DNA of 64,000 bases from JBCCTX01 sp964468435 (GTDB lineage: Bacteria; Bacteroidota; Bacteroidia; J057). The position numbers were made by a program, and so were the translations under genes. The stretch spans positions 62,001 through 126,000 of the forward strand of contig CAYXVE010000001.1 in NCBI GenBank assembly GCA_964468435.1, read 5' to 3'. Position 1 is the stretch's first letter; every line of letters begins with the position of its first letter. The notes beneath the pieces were generated by a model. It was not told the DNA's origin. It worked only from the letters and a program-made list of their open reading frames with translations, and did not search any database. Positions 16,659 to 26,066 of the stretch are shown here, one piece after another.

Positions 16659-17999
16659 ATGAGGATTATCATTGCTGGGGCTGGTGAGGTAGGTTTTCAC
16701 GTTGCCAAAATGCTTGCTAACGAGGATCACGATATTGTGATCATCGATGTAGATGAAGAACGACTGAGTCATACAGAATCGCATATAGATGTAGGAACAC
16801 TCAAGGGAAATGCTGTTTCTATCAGATTGCTGGAAGAAGCCGGTGTAAAACATGCAGATCTGCTAATCTCGGCTACCTCTAGCGAGGAGACTAATATCAC
16901 AACGGCCATTATCGGAAAACATCTAGGAGCTAAGAGAACGATTGCTAGGATTTCAAATCCAGAATTTCAAATTGAAAAAGAAAAGCTGGATATGCAACTA
17001 CTTGGGATTGACGCGATGGTTTTCCCGGAAGATCTTGCTGCCAAAGAGATATTTAGGCTCATAGAATTGTCATCCGCGACTGATAGTTTTGAGTTTGGGG
17101 ATGGAAAACTAACGCTTACAGGTATGATAGTTGAAAAACATGCGCCTATTGTAGGTAAGTCTTTGATTGAAGCAGTGAAAATGATTCCGGAAATTCAGTT
17201 CACCGTAGTTGCTATCCAACGCAATCATCGTACGATTATTCCTAGGGGAGATACACATTTTCAGCAGGGCGATCACATATATTTTATCAGCAACCCGAGT
17301 TGTATACAGCATATTGTTCAGCTTACGGGTCAGTCCGGAGTTCAGATCAAAAACATCATGATACTGGGAGGAGGGTTGATTGGACGCCTATTTGCCAAAA
17401 TGGTTGAAAAGCATTATAATGTAAGGCTTATCGAATTGAATAAGGACAAGTGCTTTTCATTGGCTGAGGAATTAAAGGAAACGCTGGTAATCCATGGAGA
17501 TGGAAGTAATGTAGAACTGCTGGAAGAAGAAGGGATAGAAGATATGGATGCTTTTATCGCGGTAACAGGTGATTCAGAGACCAACATCATATCTTGTCTT
17601 GTGGCGAAAAATCATGGCGTTCAACGTGCAATTGCACTAGTAGAAAATATGGATTATATCAGTCTTTCCCAAAACATTGGGATTGATACATTGATTAATA
17701 AGAAAATGATCGCTATCAATAACATTTTTCGGTATGTCAGGGAAGGACATGTAGAGGCGATCACGAGTCTGCATGGTGTAGAATCCGAGATTCTCGAATT
17801 TATCGTACATGATAATTGTAAGGTAACGAGGAATCCCATACGCAAGCTCAATTTCCCTCGCGATGCTGTCATCGCCGGGATCATACGCGATGAAGATAGC
17901 TATGCAGCTTCGGGTAATTTTCAGATTCAGGAAGGAGATCGGGTAGTGGTATTTTCATTACCGGGAGCCATACACAGAGTAGAAGAATACTTCAAATGA
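16659..17999 (+). CDS. trkA: Trk potassium uptake system, NAD-binding gating subunit TrkA
   Basis: TrkA is the cytoplasmic ring that gates the TrkH potassium channel in response to nucleotides. The 446-residue protein has the canonical doubled layout: RCK/TrkA-N domain 1 starting with IIIAGAGEVGFHVA (GxGxxG, residues 6-11) and acidic VIIDVDEERL at strand 2; a TrkA-C domain at about 140-215; a second Rossmann unit beginning IMILGGGLIGRLFA near residue 232; and a second TrkA-C domain to the end. A likely TrkH partner is encoded at 60229-61710, not adjacent. The TPR gene downstream starts 15 bases after the stop within a tandem duplication, so it is probably cotranscribed. Confidence 0.95.
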   Translation: MRIIIAGAGEVGFHVAKMLANEDHDIVIIDVDEERLSHTESHIDVGTLKGNAVSIRLLEEAGVKHADLLISATSSEETNITTAIIGKHLGAKRTIARISNPEFQIEKEKLDMQLLGIDAMVFPEDLAAKEIFRLIELSSATDSFEFGDGKLTLTGMIVEKHAPIVGKSLIEAVKMIPEIQFTVVAIQRNHRTIIPRGDTHFQQGDHIYFISNPSCIQHIVQLTGQSGVQIKNIMILGGGLIGRLFAKMVEKHYNVRLIELNKDKCFSLAEELKETLVIHGDGSNVELLEEEGIEDMDAFIAVTGDSETNIISCLVAKNHGVQRAIALVENMDYISLSQNIGIDTLINKKMIAINNIFRYVREGHVEAITSLHGVESEILEFIVHDNCKVTRNPIRKLNFPRDAVIAGIIRDEDSYAASGNFQIQEGDRVVVFSLPGAIHRVEEYFK

Positions 18000-18024
18000 G
18001 ATGAAGAAATTGAGATGAAGAAAT
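17997..18024 (+). repeat. 14-bp perfect tandem duplication at the trkA stop / TPR-gene start
   Basis: The unit TGAGATGAAGAAAT occurs twice in direct succession. Copy 1 carries the trkA stop (TGA) and an ATG at 18001 that opens a five-codon frame (MKKLR) ending in a TGA at 18016, which overlaps the true ATG at 18015 in copy 2. Confidence 0.9.
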
Positions 18025-18770
18025 TAATTATAGCTATTGTAATTATATTTACAGGAATGAGTATGAAGGTATATGGGCAGTCATCACACATTGAAGATGC
18101 GAGAGCTGAGATTTATCGTGGATATTTATCTGGTGATGAGCAACGGTGGGAACAGGGGTTGTACAAGCTTCGATGTATTGAGTGGGAGCAGAGCGATATA
18201 GAATTAAAGTATGAAATAGCATTGGCATATTACGGTTTGATTGGTTTTCATTTGGCCAAGAACAAAAAAGAAGGTCTGGAAAAGCGGTTGGATGAAACAA
18301 TTGAATTGGTTCAGCAAATCCTGGAGAAGCAGCCAGATCATGCAGAGGCCCATGCTTTAATGGGAGGCTTATATGGACTGAAAATTGGACTGAGACCTGC
18401 TCGGGGTATATATCTTGGCCCAAGATCCAGCAAACATATTCAAATTGCCACTTCTGAAAAACCCGACCATCCTGCTGGATGGGTAGAGATGGGAAATGCT
18501 AAATTTCACACTCCTACGTTGTTGGGAGGTAGCATCGCTGAAGCGATCAAATGTTTTAGCAAAGCAGTGAGTTTATTCAATGATAATCCTGTGATTAAAA
18601 AGTATAACTGGTTGTATCTGCATTCATTGGCATGGCTGGCACAAGCTTATGAGAAGGAGTCAAAGAATGCTCAGGCGCTATTAATTTATCAAAAAGTCCT
18701 GGATTACGAACCTAATTTTAGGTGGGTCAGAGATGAACTGTTACCCGCTTTAAAAAGCAGGATGAAATAG
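18015..18770 (+). CDS. Secreted TPR-repeat protein
   Basis: The 251-residue protein has a Sec signal peptide (residues 1-20, ending VYGQ) and then helical repeats of tetratricopeptide type, for example QQILEKQPDHAEAHALMGGL, KPDHPAGWVEMGNAKFH and IYQKVLDYEPNFRWVRDE. It should act in the periplasm as a binding scaffold; no catalytic residue is evident. It follows trkA by 15 bases and may be translationally coupled through the five-codon minigene described in the adjacent repeat entry. A functional tie to potassium uptake is not established. It is convergent with the Nfu gene across 147 bases. Confidence 0.8.
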   Translation: MKKLIIAIVIIFTGMSMKVYGQSSHIEDARAEIYRGYLSGDEQRWEQGLYKLRCIEWEQSDIELKYEIALAYYGLIGFHLAKNKKEGLEKRLDETIELVQQILEKQPDHAEAHALMGGLYGLKIGLRPARGIYLGPRSSKHIQIATSEKPDHPAGWVEMGNAKFHTPTLLGGSIAEAIKCFSKAVSLFNDNPVIKKYNWLYLHSLAWLAQAYEKESKNAQALLIYQKVLDYEPNFRWVRDELLPALKSRMK

Positions 18771-18812
18771 TAAGTAGGTCGGCAAAGTCGATATACCCAA
18801 GCTGTTAGGTAC

Positions 18813-18850
18813 AGATTTTTGAAAAATATTCTACAAATTTTCAAAAATCT
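18813..18850. terminator. AT-rich inverted repeat, probable bidirectional terminator
   Basis: AGATTTTTGAAAA (18813-18825) pairs perfectly over 13 bp with TTTTCAAAAATCT (18838-18850), loop 12 bases. It sits between two convergent genes. The stem is AT-rich and supplies T-runs in both directions, so it may stop both transcripts, though a GC-rich core is missing. Confidence 0.5.
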
Positions 18851-18917
18851 ATAAATAATACGATTGTTTTCAGGGATAAATAATTTGTTTTGGCGATGTT
18901 TCGTAGTAATTGGCCGT

Positions 18918-19469
18918 TTATACGGCCTCTACTGATTTAACCTCAGGAATCATCCGGGTTAGTAAGCCTTCAATTCCTGCTTTAAGGGTAAGTACAGAAG
19001 AAGGACATCCTGAGCAACTTCCCTGAAGGCGAAGTTTTACCACGCCATCAATGAAATCTTCGTATATAATATCCCCGCCATCCATAGCTACAGCTGGGCG
19101 TACATGACTTTCCAATAGAGATTTGATTTTCTGGGTGATTTCATTGTCGTATTCTATCTCCTCTTCATCAGCCGTTTCCAGGTATTTACCTGTAAGTACA
19201 GGCTGATTGCTGGAAAAGTATGCTTTCAGGAAATCTTTGACAACAGGTATAATTTCTTCCCACTGAAAATCATCACTTTTAGTGATTGTTACAAAGTTTT
19301 GACCGATAAAAACGCGCTCAACAAAACGGAAGTCAAACAGTTTTTTGGCCAGCGGTGCATCAACAGTGTCATCCACAGAAGGAAAATCAGCCGTCCCTTT
19401 TTTGATCAAGGTTCGAGATACCACAAACTTCAGAGAAGCGGGATTCGGCGTAATTTCTGTATATATCAT
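18918..19469 (-). CDS. NifU-like Fe-S scaffold/carrier (Nfu type)
   Basis: The 183-residue protein has an N-terminal Scaffold Nfu/NifU_N domain (residues 1-90, with TPNPASLKFVVSR at the start) and a C-terminal NifU domain. The C-terminal part shows RPAVAMDGGDI and LRLQGSCSGCPSSVLTLKAG, with Cys152 and Cys155 forming the CxxC that binds a [4Fe-4S] or bridged cluster. Such Nfu proteins deliver Fe-S clusters to client enzymes in the cytoplasm. It joins sufE, sufT and hemH elsewhere in this window as part of iron cofactor supply, though not in one operon. The ATG at 19469 is clear, and the stop is convergent with the TPR gene. Confidence 0.94.
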   Translation of the reverse strand: MIYTEITPNPASLKFVVSRTLIKKGTADFPSVDDTVDAPLAKKLFDFRFVERVFIGQNFVTITKSDDFQWEEIIPVVKDFLKAYFSSNQPVLTGKYLETADEEEIEYDNEITQKIKSLLESHVRPAVAMDGGDIIYEDFIDGVVKLRLQGSCSGCPSSVLTLKAGIEGLLTRMIPEVKSVEAV

Positions 19470-19543
19470 TGGTGTATGTTTTTCGTTTAGATTTACCTTA
19501 AAGATAAACGTATCTGTTGTTGAAAAGTTTGCATATAAAGCTT

Positions 19544-20515
19544 TTAGAGATGGATGGTAGTACTTTTCTCATAGATTTCGGCATCTTCGTATCCATTTTG
19601 CTCGATTTCCAGTATGGCAGCTACATGTGCGTCAGCGATTTTTTGCTGAACATCCTCATTCATCATGAGTTTGCATTCTTTTGGATTCGTATAGAAGCCA
19701 TTTTCTGTCAGCACAGCAGGCATTTCGGAGCTTTTTAGCACGTAGAAACTCCTACCATGAGGAGAAATCGTACGGATTCCTCTATCTACCCATTCATGAT
19801 CATGTTCTATAGATGAAAGTGTCTGATAAATGTGTTTTTGAAAAATGGAGGCTATTTTCCTACCAGAACTACTATCTAGGTAGTACCAGCATTCCAGGCC
19901 ACTGGCTTCAGGAGCAGAAGCTGCATTTCCGTGGACTGACACGAAAATTTTGGGCAGGCCCAGGTCTGATATTTTGGAATTAGCTCGCTCTACTCTTTCG
20001 GGCAAAAAAGATCCAACATCCTCTTCAGGGACAACATTGAAGAACTGAACCCCGGTAATTTCCAATCTTTGGATGATCTTCTGTACGATCTGACGGTTAA
20101 ATTCCCATTCTTCCAACTGTGATCCATCTTCCCAGACGGGAGAACGCTTTCCAGCTTGCAGACTACCATGACCATTATCCAGGCACCACAGAAATTTTGG
20201 ACTCATTACCTGTACAGATTCTCCATAGGGTGGATAAAAGGATAAAAGTGTTTCCAGTGCTACGCTGCTCGTGAAAATACTTCGAGTCTTTACTGGATTG
20301 GAAATTACTACTTCCAATGGAAGATCACCAGCATCTTCTATAACATCTTCGTCTTTTTCCTGTTTTTCATTTGGTGCATCTGGTTGAAATACAGATCTAG
20401 TGTTAGGTTGTTGTACAATTTTAAACTCATTTTCTACAAAACTGCCTTTGTCCAGGTCCTCTTCAGAAGGCATACCTAATATGCCTTCAACAAATTTTCT
20501 GATAAAATCTATCAT
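19544..20515 (-). CDS. N-acetylmuramoyl-L-alanine amidase (Amidase_3)
   Basis: The enzyme cleaves the lactyl-amide bond of peptidoglycan. The ATG at 20515 gives 323 residues (MIDFIRK...); an upstream TTG would add ten residues and is less likely. Residues 1-110 are a polar, low-complexity Asp/Glu-rich region without a clear signal peptide. The Amidase_3 domain follows with WCLDNGHGSLQAGK (zinc His), EEWEFNRQIVQ (zinc Glu), VSVHGNAA (zinc His) and LTENGFYTN with catalytic Glu. The missing export signal is odd for a wall hydrolase; it may be released by lysis, use another route or act on imported fragments. It is convergent with nfu and divergent from tamB. Confidence 0.88.
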   Translation of the reverse strand: MIDFIRKFVEGILGMPSEEDLDKGSFVENEFKIVQQPNTRSVFQPDAPNEKQEKDEDVIEDAGDLPLEVVISNPVKTRSIFTSSVALETLLSFYPPYGESVQVMSPKFLWCLDNGHGSLQAGKRSPVWEDGSQLEEWEFNRQIVQKIIQRLEITGVQFFNVVPEEDVGSFLPERVERANSKISDLGLPKIFVSVHGNAASAPEASGLECWYYLDSSSGRKIASIFQKHIYQTLSSIEHDHEWVDRGIRTISPHGRSFYVLKSSEMPAVLTENGFYTNPKECKLMMNEDVQQKIADAHVAAILEIEQNGYEDAEIYEKSTTIHL

Positions 20516-20677
20516 GTTTTTTCGGTTGATAAGGAGTTTGAACAAATATAGATAAATTTTAACACGTTTGATAAATAGTCATACTGAGCGCTTTTTTTAT
20601 GCAGTCAATCCCGTATAACTGAAATATCAAAACATTTTGTCTAGCTTTAAAGGTTCAGTGTTGGAAATAAAAGTAAG

Positions 20678-23600
20678 GTGAAAAGATATAGTCGAAAGTT
20701 TGTGCAGTTTTTGTTGATTCTCTTGTCTATCCTGGTCGTTGCCGGGACAGCGATGAGCTATGTAATTTCACATCCTCGTGTCCAAAAACGCACGGTTGAA
20801 ATTGCGCAACGCATCATATCATCTGAACTGGGAGCTGAGGTCAATATTGAATCGGTAGATATAGGGTTACCCAATAAACTCATTTTGAAAAGGGTATCAC
20901 TGGAAGATAAAAAGGGCGATCAGTTGGCAAAGATTGGAAAACTCAAGCTGGATGTTTTAAGTTTTACAGTGTGGAATTGGATCATATTACCCCTGGAAAC
21001 GCAACATCTGTATGTGCGCTATTTAGAAATCGATTCGGCTGAGTTCAGATTACGCAAATTGCCGGATTCTACCATGAATCTGGATTTCCTTAAAGGAACC
21101 CCTAATGAAAAACCGGATTCTCTCCGGAGAACACTTTCACTGAAGTTTCCGGAGATACATTTGACAAACAGTCGTTTTTCCTATATAGACTCCACAAAAA
21201 GGGATTACCAGCGGATTGATTACAAGACGATTAATTTTAGCAATTTTGAATTTGAGTATATAAGGGGTGATCTGGCTTTGGTTTGGGACAAGGCTAATGG
21301 ATTGACTGTAAGGCTAAACCAATTGGGTTTGCAGGAATCGACTACGGGCTTTGAAGTAGAGAATATTTCGACACTCCTATCTTATCGAACGATCGAAGAA
21401 GTTCCTCATGTGGCATTTGAGAACTTGAATTTAAGGTCCCAACGTACCCATTTGACTGGAAGCTGGCACTTTCCTGGGTCAAATCTGAATGAAGTATTAT
21501 CAGGATGGTTAAAGCGTTATTCTGAATTCAATCTCGCTTATTCACACATTGATCTGGCAACAATTTCGTATTTCTCTCCGGGAAAACTTCCCGTGAAAGG
21601 TGTAGTTGAAACCCGGGGACTGATTAGTGGCACTTTTGATAGGTTGGAAAGTGATGATTTATACATTCGCTATTTAGATAGCACTGAAATTTCAGCTAAT
21701 GTAAGGTTGCGTAACCTCACTGGATCCAAAGATCCCCTAGATCTGGATATACGGATTTTAGATGGTGTGATCAACGTTCCTGAGATCCGTCAACTTCTCC
21801 CTGAAGTTAGTATTCCGGAGGGACTTGCAGGACTAGGTACATCAGAGATTGATGGATCTTTTACAGGAAGTCCGGATGATTTTGATATCGACTTCATACT
21901 AAAATCTTCTATTGGAGATGTAGCAGCTATTCTGAAAGTCAAGTTGCCCAAAAGGTCAGATGAACTCATTGCCTATTCAGGGTATATTCACAGTAAAAAT
22001 CTACAGTGGAACAAGCTTAGACTTCAGCCTCCGTTGAGATCAAATAATCTCAATCTACAAGGAAAGATTAGTGGAGTAGGAAGTTCGCTACAGGATCTGG
22101 ATGCACGTCTTGATGTGCTAATTAAAGAGTCCGAATTGTGGAGTCGTCCCATTGATACGGTATATGCCAATGTACAGGTGGAAGACAGAAAGCTCGCTGG
22201 CGAACTGGAACTCAATGATTCAGAAGGATCTGGAGATGTCATTGTGGATCTGGATTTGTCGCGATCCCCATCTGTATATATTGTCAAGGGTACTGTTGAC
22301 CAACTTAATCTCAAGAAATACATAGGGTATGAAGAGCCAATCAGACTATCAGCACAAATGGATGTGGATCTTAGTGGTGATTCTCTTGACAACCTCAATG
22401 GAGACCTGAGTATGTATGATATCTTACTTTCCAGAAATGGGGACAGTACGGACCTTCGGATACCAGATTTGTGGTTTCAGGCACAGGGAAATACCCGGAC
22501 CAGGAAGTATTTTTTGCTTCGCAGTGCTCTGATGGATGCTGATGTAGGAGGGAATTTTTCATTTAAACAAGTAATAGATCTTACGAAAAGGCTGGCATAT
22601 GAAACACAGCTTTTTGTAGAAAATGACAGTTCAAAGATCAATCAGTACTATCAGGACAAAGTGATACAGCCTGAACGGGTAGAAGTCAATCTGGGAGTTG
22701 CTACCCGGGACAGTATCAACCAGTTATTTTCCTTTTTGGGAAAGGAAATATTTATCTCTCCAGATGCCGTGCTTACCGCCCAACTCAATTTTGGTAGTAC
22801 AGAGAGGGCCAAAGTTTCAGCAAGTCTGGATTCTGCCCGAATTCAGGATTTGAATGTTTTCACTGGGGAGGCTAACCTGGATATTATCAAATATACCAAT
22901 GAAAATTCCTTATTGGTCGTCGGAGGGATAGAGTTGTCGCGAATGTACCTCACGCCTAAACTATATTACAGGGACATATCATTTAATGTTAATGGACTCA
23001 ACCGGGTTATTGGGAGCGACCTGATAGCTTTTCAGGGTCAATCGGAAAACAAAGTTCAGGCCAAGATGGAAACCAGTTTTCCGGATAACGGCAGGATGGT
23101 ATCCAGTTTAGATTCTAGCTATACCTATTTTTTGTTTGAAGGAGACTCGCTCAGGGTCAAGGAATGGAATACTATTACGTTTTTCAGTACTGAAAACCGA
23201 TGGCTTGCGGAAGACTTCGTCGTGAGTGGAGAGCGGGGGATACTAATAGTAGATGGGGCAGTGTCACGTTCGGTGCAGGATATGCTGGATGTGCAATTGC
23301 TCAATTTTAACCTGGAACATCTTCAGGTTATTTATCCATCAAAGTATTCACTATATGGTGAGTTGGACGCCAAAGTGGAGATGCAACAACTGCTAGATAA
23401 GCCTCAGATTACTTCTCAGATGAACATCCAGGGATTTACGCTCAACCAATATGAATACGGTAATGTATTTTTTGATGGTAGCTGGAATCAAGGGAGGGGT
23501 AAGGTGGATTTTCGTGCCAAACTGGAAGATGAGGCTGATACTACATTGACCTTGCTGGGAAGCTATATGCTAGGAGAAACCCAGAATCCTCTGTACGCAG

Positions 23601-25162
23601 ATATTATTACCCAAAAGAGTTTTCCATTAAATTATATAGAGCCTTTTGTGGAGGGGGAACTGTATGGAATAGCAGGACAGGTTTCGCTGGAGTCATTTAT
23701 TGTAAGGGGAGATCTGGATGATTTACAGGTATCAGGTTTGGGCCAGTTTGATAATGCACGTGTGGGGATCGATTACCTTCAGTCTGATTACAGTTTTACC
23801 GGACAAATCACTTTTGACAATAATAGAATAATATTTCCTCGAATTAAGCTATATGATAAATACAAGAATACGGCTGATCTGCACGGTAATATTTATCATC
23901 AGGGCTTTCAGGAATTTGAATTTGATATTCAGTTGGATCAGATCAAGGATTTTCTTATTATAGACACCCAAAAAGAAGACAATAGTCTGTATTTCGGTTC
24001 ATTATATTTGAAAAATGGTATTGCCTCGATTACGGGCAACCTCGATCAACTGGATATACAAGCTTACGTCATGTCTGGTGCAGGTTCTCAGCTCAATATA
24101 CCCATTACTGAAGAGGAAGGATTGGAGAAACCGGATTACATCAGGTTTATCGGGGAAGATAAGCTAAAACCCATTAAGGTTAACACAGGTATAAAGGGTT
24201 TTGAGCTAAGCCTTTCTGTGCTTGCGACTCAGGATGCAAGGGTGGATTTGATCTTCGACGAGAAGGTTGGCGATATCATTCGTATGAGGGGCAAAGGTAC
24301 AATTAATATGAAGATCAATGAGCAAGGTGATTTTTCAATGTTTGGTACCTATGAGATTGAGCAGGGTGATTATCTTTTTACTGCGCGGAATGTCTTGAAT
24401 AAGAGATTCAAGGTGAAACCCGGAGGCACAATCAGTTGGACTGGTGATCCCTATGAAGCTCAGCTGAATCTGGATGCTATCTATTCGCTTTTTGCAGATA
24501 TCAGAGATTTGATACGATCAGAGACTACCAGGAGAGTTCCTGCCAATGTGTTGATGCATATGGAGGGCTCACTGTTGCAACCGGAGATTACACTCGATAT
24601 AGAATTACCCAGCCTACGTGAAAGCGATCTGATCGATCTGGCCTCGCTGTTACGAACCGTTACGTATGACGAACAAGAGCTTAACAAACAAGTGTTTAGC
24701 CTGATGGTGTTTAACCGCTTCGCACCTATAGGTGGATTTTGGGAAAACGACGTAGCCAATACAGGAGTGACCACTAGTGTGTCAGAACTGCTGAGCAACC
24801 AGTTGAATTACTGGTTGTCCCAGGCCTTAAGTGAGGATATCAGCGTCAATGTGGGTACATCCAACTTCCAGGATGTGAATTTGCTGATATCGGCACATCT
24901 CTTTAATGATAGGGTAACGATTGAACGGGATGGTATGCTGCTAGGACAGGGTACGGATGGTCTTGCAGTAGGAAATATCAGGGTTATCATCCGACTTATT
25001 AAATCCAGAAATGCATTGCTGGAAAATGGAGAATTGGTTTTGGAGGTATTTAACCGGGAGAATCTCAATTTTTCCCAGCAATTTTCAAGTCAGCGCGGAA
25101 TGGGGGTATTTTACAAACGCGATTTTGATAATCTGAGGAATATACTGAGGAAAGCTGAATAG
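20678..25162 (+). CDS. tamB: TamB-family translocation/assembly protein
   Basis: TamB-like proteins are long beta-taco bridges from the inner to the outer membrane, implicated in phospholipid transport and outer-membrane assembly. The 1494-residue product has one N-terminal membrane anchor (residues 9-30), then over 1,000 residues of alternating hydrophobic beta-strand repeats, and ends in the conserved TamB (DUF490) domain: DLIFDEKVGDIIRMRGKGTI, FGTYEIEQGDYLFTARNVLNKRF, VPANVLMHMEGSLLQPEITLDIELP and the FAPIGGF/ELLSNQLNYWLSQ region. Length exceeds E. coli TamB (about 1,260). Translation starts at GTG 20678; no upstream in-frame ATG is present. No BamA-like tamA gene is adjacent, as is common in Bacteroidota. 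Confidence 0.93.
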   Translation: MKRYSRKFVQFLLILLSILVVAGTAMSYVISHPRVQKRTVEIAQRIISSELGAEVNIESVDIGLPNKLILKRVSLEDKKGDQLAKIGKLKLDVLSFTVWNWIILPLETQHLYVRYLEIDSAEFRLRKLPDSTMNLDFLKGTPNEKPDSLRRTLSLKFPEIHLTNSRFSYIDSTKRDYQRIDYKTINFSNFEFEYIRGDLALVWDKANGLTVRLNQLGLQESTTGFEVENISTLLSYRTIEEVPHVAFENLNLRSQRTHLTGSWHFPGSNLNEVLSGWLKRYSEFNLAYSHIDLATISYFSPGKLPVKGVVETRGLISGTFDRLESDDLYIRYLDSTEISANVRLRNLTGSKDPLDLDIRILDGVINVPEIRQLLPEVSIPEGLAGLGTSEIDGSFTGSPDDFDIDFILKSSIGDVAAILKVKLPKRSDELIAYSGYIHSKNLQWNKLRLQPPLRSNNLNLQGKISGVGSSLQDLDARLDVLIKESELWSRPIDTVYANVQVEDRKLAGELELNDSEGSGDVIVDLDLSRSPSVYIVKGTVDQLNLKKYIGYEEPIRLSAQMDVDLSGDSLDNLNGDLSMYDILLSRNGDSTDLRIPDLWFQAQGNTRTRKYFLLRSALMDADVGGNFSFKQVIDLTKRLAYETQLFVENDSSKINQYYQDKVIQPERVEVNLGVATRDSINQLFSFLGKEIFISPDAVLTAQLNFGSTERAKVSASLDSARIQDLNVFTGEANLDIIKYTNENSLLVVGGIELSRMYLTPKLYYRDISFNVNGLNRVIGSDLIAFQGQSENKVQAKMETSFPDNGRMVSSLDSSYTYFLFEGDSLRVKEWNTITFFSTENRWLAEDFVVSGERGILIVDGAVSRSVQDMLDVQLLNFNLEHLQVIYPSKYSLYGELDAKVEMQQLLDKPQITSQMNIQGFTLNQYEYGNVFFDGSWNQGRGKVDFRAKLEDEADTTLTLLGSYMLGETQNPLYADIITQKSFPLNYIEPFVEGELYGIAGQVSLESFIVRGDLDDLQVSGLGQFDNARVGIDYLQSDYSFTGQITFDNNRIIFPRIKLYDKYKNTADLHGNIYHQGFQEFEFDIQLDQIKDFLIIDTQKEDNSLYFGSLYLKNGIASITGNLDQLDIQAYVMSGAGSQLNIPITEEEGLEKPDYIRFIGEDKLKPIKVNTGIKGFELSLSVLATQDARVDLIFDEKVGDIIRMRGKGTINMKINEQGDFSMFGTYEIEQGDYLFTARNVLNKRFKVKPGGTISWTGDPYEAQLNLDAIYSLFADIRDLIRSETTRRVPANVLMHMEGSLLQPEITLDIELPSLRESDLIDLASLLRTVTYDEQELNKQVFSLMVFNRFAPIGGFWENDVANTGVTTSVSELLSNQLNYWLSQALSEDISVNVGTSNFQDVNLLISAHLFNDRVTIERDGMLLGQGTDGLAVGNIRVIIRLIKSRNALLENGELVLEVFNRENLNFSQQFSSQRGMGVFYKRDFDNLRNILRKAE

Positions 25163-25257
25163 CGGGTAGTTTGGGGCTGGTAACGTGATGATGAATACTG
25201 TTTTCTTTTAACAGCATGATCAATCACAAAGCAAGCAAGCTAAGAGCCATACGAGCA

Positions 25258-25851
25258 TCAGTCCATCCCTTTCATCAACCTTCTGACAGCATCGAGGTAG
25301 TATGCTTTGAGTTGTTGTTTCATGCCGGGCACCTGTCCGGATAGTACCAGCGATACAAAGCCATGTGATAATGCCCACCAGTTGAAGAACAAGCCCTCGC
25401 GTTCAGCTGGGAAGGTATGTAGATATTTGAGTAGTTCTACGATACTTTGCCCACTTTGTCTGATAGCATCGGTACGCGCAGGGGTGGATTGTACACCTTC
25501 CAGATTGTACATAACTTGATATAGTTCTATGTGTTCAAATGTAAAATCCCAGTAAGCTTCTGACATGCTGACAAGTTGTTGTTCTGGTGAGGGGGCTTTC
25601 AGGCGTGCTTCATCTATGGATTTAGCGAGGATCTGAAAGCCGATGGTTTCCAGTTCGGCCAGGATGGCCTCTTTGTTACGGAAATGTTCATAAATGACCG
25701 GTGGGGTATATTCTATCTCTTTGGCGATTTTACGGATGGATACGGCAGGCCAGCCGTTTTTGACGGCGATTTTGCGGGCTGCTCTAAGGATTTTTTCCTT
25801 AATTAAACTGATTTCTCTTTGCCTGCGTTCGATATGAGGTTTGCTGTCCAA
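25258..25851 (-). CDS. TetR/AcrR-family transcriptional regulator
   Basis: The 197-residue protein carries an N-terminal TetR helix-turn-helix (IREKILRAA-like segment at residues 18-26, then VSIRKIAKEIEYTPPVIYEHFRNKEAIL, residues 37-64) and a helical C-terminal ligand domain. The start is TTG at 25851: an in-frame stop lies three codons upstream and no ATG precedes the DNA-binding helix. TetR proteins repress neighbouring genes until an effector binds. The natural targets here are the divergent SDR gene at 26067 or the regulator itself; the C-terminal pocket gives no clue to ligand. A possible operator would lie in the AT-rich gap 25852-25920. Confidence 0.88.
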   Translation of the reverse strand: MDSKPHIERRQREISLIKEKILRAARKIAVKNGWPAVSIRKIAKEIEYTPPVIYEHFRNKEAILAELETIGFQILAKSIDEARLKAPSPEQQLVSMSEAYWDFTFEHIELYQVMYNLEGVQSTPARTDAIRQSGQSIVELLKYLHTFPAEREGLFFNWWALSHGFVSLVLSGQVPGMKQQLKAYYLDAVRRLMKGMD

Positions 25852-25920
25852 TTTAATCTAGTTATTTTTTTTAACATTGTTATTTGTACAATATTAAATT
25901 TTTTATTTTACATAAAAAAA

Positions 25921-25941
25921 CCCTCTGAATAAATCAGAGGG
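25921..25941. other. 8-bp perfect hairpin in the tetR-SDR divergent gap
   Basis: CCCTCTGA (25921-25928) and TCAGAGGG (25934-25941) flank a 5-base loop. Seven A residues precede it, so on the minus strand it looks like a terminator ending in T7, although no gene is upstream on that strand. It may be a terminator for an antisense transcript or a leader hairpin. Confidence 0.55.
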
Positions 25942-25963
25942 CTCTAAACCAAAAGCTTTACTA

Positions 25964-26026
25964 ATGAAAAACCATCGTTTATACATACTTGTATTTTCCT
26001 CCAATGGTTACAGGATATCGATGTAA
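25964..26026 (+). pseudogene. Possible vestigial gene start (20 codons)
   Basis: An ATG at 25964 opens MKNHRLYILVFSSNGYRISM then TAA. The beginning resembles a signal peptide (positive then hydrophobic) and follows a leader hairpin, as if the front of an exported-protein gene had been left behind. It could equally be chance or a leader peptide of the SDR gene 40 bases on. Confidence 0.25.
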
Positions 26027-26066
26027 GGTTTTATCTAGTAGGCCAATCGCAAAAAATGATCTGCCA

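Noticed and set aside
22024..25068. Reading frames of 86-124 residues antisense to tamB
   Set aside because: Low-complexity Ser/Arg-rich translations that are shadows of the TamB frame.
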